Shown here one piece after another: positions 5,020 through 8,589 of a DNA stretch of 8,589 nucleotides. Position 1 is the stretch's first letter. Each line of letters opens with the position of its first letter. This DNA is from W425 sp964503235 (GTDB lineage: Bacteria; Chloroflexota; Dehalococcoidia; Dehalococcoidales; RBG-16-60-22): the NCBI GenBank assembly GCA_964503235.1, contig CAZCZJ010000092.1, positions 1 to 8,589 of the forward strand, given 5' to 3'. The notes under the pieces are model-generated. The model was not told the DNA's origin, made no database searches, and was given only the letters and a program-made list of their open reading frames with translations. A program made the translations under genes and the position numbers.

Positions 5020-6258
5020 ATGCTTAAATACCATATCTGGACGATAGGCTGCCAGATGAATAAAGCTGAGTCGGAGCGGCTGGCAGGTCGCTTCGAAGAG
5101 CTCGGGTACGAACCGACAACGCAAATCAACGACGCCGACCTGGTGGTCCTGAACAGCTGCGTGGTACGCCAGAGCGCCGAGAACCGCGTCGTTAATAAAC
5201 TAGCCGCTTTAAGCCCGCAAAAGAAAACCCGACCCGACGTATTACTGGCGCTCACCGGCTGCCTGGTCGATTCCGACATCGATGCCCTGAAAAAACGCTA
5301 TCCGCATGTCGATTATTTCTTTAAGCCCGGGGAATATCCGCCCTGGCTGGAGGATAGCGGAGAACTATCATTACCGCGTCATCCGTCCCCCACCGCTTAC
5401 GTCACGATAATGCAGGGCTGCGATAACTACTGTTCTTACTGCATCGTCCCCTACCGACGCGGTCGTGAGAGGAGTCGGACGATAGCGGAGATAACCGGAG
5501 AGCTGAGCGAACTGGTGGGTCGGGGAGTTAAAGAGGTCACGCTGCTGGGACAGAACGTGGACTCTTACGGGCACGACCTGACGGAAAAACCGGAGCTAGC
5601 CGACCTTTTACAGGAACTGAATAAAATTGACGGTCTATTGCGGATACGCTTCCTGACCAATCACCCCAAGGACATGAGCGACAGGCTCATTGAAGCCATA
5701 GCCGGACTGGATAAAGTTTGCGAGCAGATAAGCCTGCCGGTGCAAGCAGGCAGCGATGAAATCCTCCGGGCGATGAACCGCGGCTATACGGCGGAGCAAT
5801 ATCTTCATCTCATCAGCCGGATACGTGAGAAAATACCCGGGGCAGCCCTGAGTACGGATGTAATCGTAGGCTTTCCGTCCGAGAGCGAAGCCCAGTTCCA
5901 ACACACGGTTGACTTGCTCTCAGGGGTAAAGTTTGATACAGTTCATATAGCTGCCTATTCTCCCCGGACGGGAACATCAGCGGCGGAGCTGGGGGACAAT
6001 ATCCCGCTAACCGAGAAAAAAGAAAGGCTGGATATAATCGAAAAACTCCAGGAGGAGATAGCCACCGAAATAAACGCCCGTCTACGGGGAGAGACCGTAG
6101 AAATCCTGGTCGAGGGGAGGAAAAGGGGCAAATGGTTCGGGCGGACCCGTACCGATAAACTGGTATTTTTCAGCAACGACGGTGACTGGGCAGGACAATT
6201 AATAAAGGTCAGAGTTGAAAAGACAAGTCCGTGGTCTTTACAGGGCACAGTCGAATAA
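5020..6258 (+). CDS. miaB: tRNA-2-methylthio-N6-dimethylallyladenosine synthase MiaB
   Basis: This 412-residue radical-SAM methylthiotransferase adds a methylthio group to i6A37 of tRNAs that read UNN codons. The N-terminal UPF0004 domain holds three cluster cysteines, C11 (TIGCQMN), C47 (NSCVVR) and C81 (LTGCLVD). The radical-SAM motif C134-x3-C138-x2-C141 follows in QGCDNYCSYCIVPYRRGRERSR. The C-terminus is a TRAM RNA-binding domain with the MiaB-type wording FGRTRTDKLV. The stretch FLTNHPKDM also points to MiaB rather than RimO or MtaB. All six cluster cysteines are present. ATG 5020 is preferred because the family begins right before the first beta strand and GAGAG lies upstream. A GTG at 5005 would add five residues and has no site. 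It leads a likely operon: 34 bases separate it from yajC. Confidence 0.92.
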   Translation: MLKYHIWTIGCQMNKAESERLAGRFEELGYEPTTQINDADLVVLNSCVVRQSAENRVVNKLAALSPQKKTRPDVLLALTGCLVDSDIDALKKRYPHVDYFFKPGEYPPWLEDSGELSLPRHPSPTAYVTIMQGCDNYCSYCIVPYRRGRERSRTIAEITGELSELVGRGVKEVTLLGQNVDSYGHDLTEKPELADLLQELNKIDGLLRIRFLTNHPKDMSDRLIEAIAGLDKVCEQISLPVQAGSDEILRAMNRGYTAEQYLHLISRIREKIPGAALSTDVIVGFPSESEAQFQHTVDLLSGVKFDTVHIAAYSPRTGTSAAELGDNIPLTEKKERLDIIEKLQEEIATEINARLRGETVEILVEGRKRGKWFGRTRTDKLVFFSNDGDWAGQLIKVRVEKTSPWSLQGTVE

Positions 6259-6292
6259 ACAATTCACACAGCAACACCAAGCAGGAGGAATC

Positions 6293-6661
6293 ATGTACAG
6301 GATATTACAAATCGGACTAATTGCAGTACTTCTCATAGCAGTTTTAGCAATAACCGGGGGATGCACCTTCGCAGCCAATGAGGATGGCACTACGGACAAC
6401 AGCAGCATCTGGGTAATGCTGGCGTTCTTCGTGGTTATTATTGCCTTGTTCTACTTCGTCATGGTAAGACCGCAACAAAAACGCCAGAAAGACCACCAGG
6501 CGATGATGGAGGAATTACAGAGGGGTGATAAAGTAATGACTGCCGGCGGTATTTACGGGACGATTGAAAGCATCAGCGAGGATAGTATAGTTATAAAGGT
6601 AGAATCAGGTGCATCGCTGAGAGTTGCCCGGAACAGCGTCGTAGGGCGCCGCGAGATGTAA
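6293..6661 (+). CDS. yajC: YajC-type Sec accessory membrane protein
   Basis: This 122-residue protein of the YajC family associates with SecDF and the Sec translocon at the cytoplasmic membrane. The diagnostic part is a membrane helix at about 39-57 (WVMLAFFVVIIALFYFVMV), then RPQQKRQKDHQ, then the small soluble domain with GDKVMTAGGIYGTI. An additional hydrophobic segment at residues 5-20 precedes it and ends AITGGC24. It could be a signal peptide, a poor lipobox or a second membrane helix, whereas classical YajC has one helix. The start at 6293 is set by GCAGGAGGAA a few bases upstream. The longer open frame from 6215 lies inside miaB and is rejected. It is the middle gene of miaB-yajC-nadC; secD and secF, its usual neighbours, are absent here. 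Confidence 0.85.
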   Translation: MYRILQIGLIAVLLIAVLAITGGCTFAANEDGTTDNSSIWVMLAFFVVIIALFYFVMVRPQQKRQKDHQAMMEELQRGDKVMTAGGIYGTIESISEDSIVIKVESGASLRVARNSVVGRREM

Positions 6662-6665
6662 ACAG

Positions 6666-7544
6666 GTGAGTACCCTATTGCTGACGGATAAACAAATCGA
6701 TATAATCATCGACGCCGCCCTTGAAGAGGATACCGGTCAGGGCGACATTACCAGCCAGGCGTTGCTACCGACCGACCTTGTCGGTAAGGCGTTCATCATG
6801 GTCAAAGAAAAGGGCATCCTTGCCGGCATCGACGTGGCGAGACGCGTCTTCTACAAAATAGACTCTTTACTGGACATAGAAATCCTCATCGAAGACGGGG
6901 CAGCCGTAAAACCGGGGGATATTGCCGGGGTAATCAGCGGCAGCGTTATCAGCATCCTCAAAGCCGAGAGGGTAGCATTGAATTTCTTACAGAGACTGAG
7001 CGGAATCGCCTCACTGACGGCTAAATTCGTTGCCAAAATAAGCGGAACACGGGCCGGAATCTACGATACCCGCAAGACCACCCCCGGACTGCGTGGACTG
7101 GAAAAATACGCGGTGCGCACGGGCGGGGGACAAAACCACCGCCTTCACCTGGGCGATGCCGTTCTCATCAAGGACAACCATATTGCGGCATTACGCGCCA
7201 CGGGCATGAGTTTGAGAGAGATAATCGAAAAAGCCCGGCAGAATACGCCCGAGGGGACAACCATCGAGGTGGAGGTTACCCGCGAAGAAGAAGCCCTCGA
7301 TGCTTTAAAAACAGGTGCCGACATCATCATGCTGGACAACATGAATCCGGATGAGATGAGAAAGATTGTCGATATGGTAGGCGGGCAGGCAAAACTCGAA
7401 GCCTCGGGTAATATAACACTGAAAAACGTTCGCGAGGTAGCTTTGACGGGAGTGGACATGATATCCATCGGCGCCCTTACGCATTCATACGAATCCCTGG
7501 ATATCAGCCTGGAAATAGAATCCCAGACCTTGAAGCTGATTTAG
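6666..7544 (+). CDS. nadC: Nicotinate-nucleotide pyrophosphorylase (carboxylating)
   Basis: This 292-residue quinolinate phosphoribosyltransferase makes nicotinate mononucleotide from quinolinate and PRPP, releasing CO2, in de novo NAD synthesis. Family blocks are EEDTGQGDITSQALLP near the N-terminus, AERVALNFLQRLSGIAS, the catalytic-site block YDTRKTTPGLRGLEKYAVRTGGG, then HRLHLGDAVLIKDNHI, EVEVTREEEA, IMLDNM and LEASGNI with the closing SIGALTHS. Length is normal and no key block is missing. It starts four bases after yajC. The GTG at 6666 has no good ribosome-binding site. A TTG at 6678 has AGGTGAG seven bases upstream and would lose four residues, so the start is uncertain. The usual partners nadA and nadB are not here. 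It converges on cooT with a 16-base gap and no visible terminator. Confidence 0.93.
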   Translation: MSTLLLTDKQIDIIIDAALEEDTGQGDITSQALLPTDLVGKAFIMVKEKGILAGIDVARRVFYKIDSLLDIEILIEDGAAVKPGDIAGVISGSVISILKAERVALNFLQRLSGIASLTAKFVAKISGTRAGIYDTRKTTPGLRGLEKYAVRTGGGQNHRLHLGDAVLIKDNHIAALRATGMSLREIIEKARQNTPEGTTIEVEVTREEEALDALKTGADIIMLDNMNPDEMRKIVDMVGGQAKLEASGNITLKNVREVALTGVDMISIGALTHSYESLDISLEIESQTLKLI

Positions 7545-7560
7545 GACAAATCCGTTAACC

Positions 7561-7749
7561 CTAAGCCTTTTCCAGAAGAATACGACTGGCTTTAAAGTCG
7601 ATTTCCGAGATATTTGCCTCAATCTCTTTTTGTTCGCCGAACAACGTGGTAATAAGGAGCTTTCCGCCGTCGGTTTTCAGTACTGTGATATCTTCGGCGA
7701 GAAGCTCGTTCTCACTGCTGCCGCCAAGATACGCTTTAGCCAAACACAT
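7561..7749 (-). CDS. cooT: CooT-family nickel-binding protein
   Basis: This 62-residue protein matches the CooT family, small dimeric proteins that bind Ni(II) through cysteine 2 and were first known from the carbon monoxide dehydrogenase locus of Rhodospirillum rubrum. The sequence opens M-C2-L-A-K-A-Y and continues with LAEDITVLKTDGGKLLITTLFGEQKEIEA and a final beta strand RILLEKA, the expected beta-barrel pattern. The start is strongly marked by AGGAGG about eight bases upstream. It is the last gene of the - strand operon, 13 bases after a small uncharacterised protein. No CODH or hydrogenase gene lies in the window, so the receiving enzyme is unknown. Family is fairly sure from the MC start and core; nickel delivery is inferred. 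Confidence 0.82.
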   Translation of the reverse strand: MCLAKAYLGGSSENELLAEDITVLKTDGGKLLITTLFGEQKEIEANISEIDFKASRILLEKA

Positions 7750-7762
7750 TTTCTTTCGCCTC

Positions 7763-7966
7763 CTATAGCCTTTTCAGGGTCTTTGATAGTATCTCGCTGA
7801 CCCTATCCATATTCTCAACAGCCTGCATAATTTCATCGGCCACCTCAGCTTCCCCCATTTCCCTGGCTTTCTCCGCCCATTCCTTAAACTCCCCGCTATG
7901 TTCTTCGTTATGTTCTACCCAGTAACTCAATAGGGTTTTCAGTTTATCCTTTTCATTAATACTCAT
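7763..7966 (-). CDS. Small helical protein of unknown function, CooT partner candidate
   Basis: This 67-residue protein is almost entirely helix-forming and charged. It opens MSINEKDKLKTLLSYWVEHNEEHSGEF, followed by EWAEKAREMGEAEVADEIMQ and a leucine-rich C-terminal helix. I recall similar small proteins with a W-V/I-E-H-N-x-x-H motif in methanogens and anaerobic bacteria, but I cannot name a firm function. H19 and H23 with nearby glutamates (residues 18-26) could bind a metal. The ribosome-binding site GGGAGGG lies just before the ATG. It lies between dtd (21-base gap) and cooT (13-base gap) on one transcript. Its place next to a nickel protein suggests a metal-related role; this is inference only. 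Confidence 0.7.
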   Translation of the reverse strand: MSINEKDKLKTLLSYWVEHNEEHSGEFKEWAEKAREMGEAEVADEIMQAVENMDRVSEILSKTLKRL

Positions 7967-7987
7967 AATACCCTCCCTTTATGCGAT

Positions 7988-8440
7988 TTAACCCGGCCTG
8001 TCACGGCTGTCCAGCATCACGGTTACCGGGCCGTCATTGTGAATCTCCACCTGCATATACTGCTGGAAGCGACCGGTGGCTGTAGGTAATCCGCTAGCTT
8101 TTGTCTGCTCCACGAAATAGCGGAATAACTCCTCGGCCCGGTCGGGCGGCGCCGCTTCGGTAAAGCTGGGGCGTCTGCCTTTTTTAGCATCGGCCAGGAG
8201 GGTGAACTGACTGACGATAAGAAGTTCGCCCCGGATATCCAGGACCGAAAGGTTGAATTTCCCCTCTTCATCAGTAAAAATGCGCAGGTTGATGATTTTC
8301 TGCACCAGATACCGCGCATCTTTTTCGGTATCTCCGGTAGCCACGCCGAGAAAGACCACCAGGCCATTACTTATCCTGCCCACCACTTCTTCGGCAACGC
8401 TTACCGAAGCTTCGGTGACTCTTTGAAGTAATGCCTTCAC
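7988..8440 (-). CDS. dtd: D-aminoacyl-tRNA deacylase Dtd
   Basis: This 150-residue enzyme hydrolyses D-amino acids, and glycine mischarged on tRNA-Ala, from tRNA, protecting translation. The start MKALLQRVTEASVSV is typical of the family. The two active-site motifs are intact: SQFTL at 77-81 and NDGPVT at 135-140, the latter with the Gly-cisPro pair G137-P138 that reaches into the partner subunit of the dimer. Length is standard. The start codon is GTG at 8440, only nine bases after the stop of the upstream FmdB-type gene, with GGAAAG somewhat far upstream, so coupling is likely. It belongs to a four-gene - strand operon. Confidence 0.95.
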   Translation of the reverse strand: MKALLQRVTEASVSVAEEVVGRISNGLVVFLGVATGDTEKDARYLVQKIINLRIFTDEEGKFNLSVLDIRGELLIVSQFTLLADAKKGRRPSFTEAAPPDRAEELFRYFVEQTKASGLPTATGRFQQYMQVEIHNDGPVTVMLDSRDRPG

Positions 8441-8449
8441 TTCATTGCA

Positions 8450-8589
8450 CTACTTTCCGTCAGAGCTCTTGGTGGTTTCCGGTTTCTCACTGGCTGCCGG
8501 TTTTTCCTTTTTAACCAGCGATTCGTTTTTATTGCGGCTGTCAGTAACGTAGAAGCCGCTTCCCTTGTATATAATCGGCGCCGGGTGAA
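8450..8589 (-). CDS. FmdB-family zinc-ribbon protein, C-terminal part only
   Basis: The frame ending at the TAG at 8452-8450 encodes 45 residues and is open to the window edge, so its N-terminus lies outside. HPAPIIYKGSGFYVTDSR matches the region just after the CxxC zinc ribbon in FmdB-family small regulatory proteins. A low-complexity charged tail of K, E, P, S and T follows, common in this family. The zinc-binding cysteines should lie beyond 8589. It is the first visible gene of the operon with dtd, whose start is nine bases downstream. Role is poorly known; regulator of amidase and formamidase genes is the historical description. Confidence 0.72.
   Translation of the reverse strand, partial: HPAPIIYKGSGFYVTDSRNKNESLVKKEKPAASEKPETTKSSDGK

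Noticed and set aside
6215..6292. Longer YajC reading frame starting inside miaB.
   Set aside because: It overlaps the end of miaB, and the ATG at 6293 has a strong AGGAGG-type site directly upstream.

Overview
The window reads as chromosomal DNA of a bacterium, most likely an anaerobic member of the Chloroflexota close to Dehalococcoidia. That placement is inferred from the gene set. It holds a Re-type citrate synthase of the kind known from Dehalococcoides and Clostridium kluyveri, a CooT-type nickel protein, several orphan housekeeping genes, and an archaeal-type flagellin (archaellin) among ordinary bacterial genes with Shine-Dalgarno sites and sigma70-like promoters. No phage, transposon, CRISPR array or rRNA was seen.

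Left part (1-2540, + strand): a promoter region leads into a Re-citrate synthase/homocitrate synthase-like enzyme. It is followed closely by a short-form TrmO tRNA methyltransferase and, overlapping TrmO, an endonuclease III-like DNA glycosylase that resembles MagIII. These three probably share a transcript. A 210-base AT-rich gap follows, with a near-direct repeat and an imperfect stem-loop.

Middle (2748-4754): a stand-alone archaellin-like gene ends at a strong intrinsic terminator. The stem of that terminator also contains the stop codon of a convergent small Xre-type regulator on the - strand. The regulator and pyrD (class 1B dihydroorotate dehydrogenase) diverge from a shared region. That region carries a perfect 10-bp inverted repeat overlapping -10-like boxes on both strands.

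Right part, + strand (4767-7544): a tRNA-Ser(GCT) with its own good promoter and encoded CCA, then a likely operon miaB-yajC-nadC. The products are a tRNA methylthiotransferase, a Sec-accessory membrane protein and a NAD biosynthesis enzyme.

Right end, - strand (7561-8589): a tightly packed operon read from the right edge inward. It encodes an FmdB-type zinc-ribbon protein (only its C-terminus is in the window), D-aminoacyl-tRNA deacylase Dtd, a small His- and Glu-rich helical protein, and CooT. It converges on nadC with only 16 bases between.

Most genes are core metabolism and tRNA/translation quality control. The most unusual item is the archaellin, which stands alone, with no archaellum motor or assembly genes in view and with its own leader and terminator. 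Second-tier items are the palindrome between xre and pyrD, the altered active site and cysteine cluster of the EndoIII-like protein, and the pairing of CooT with an uncharacterised small protein.
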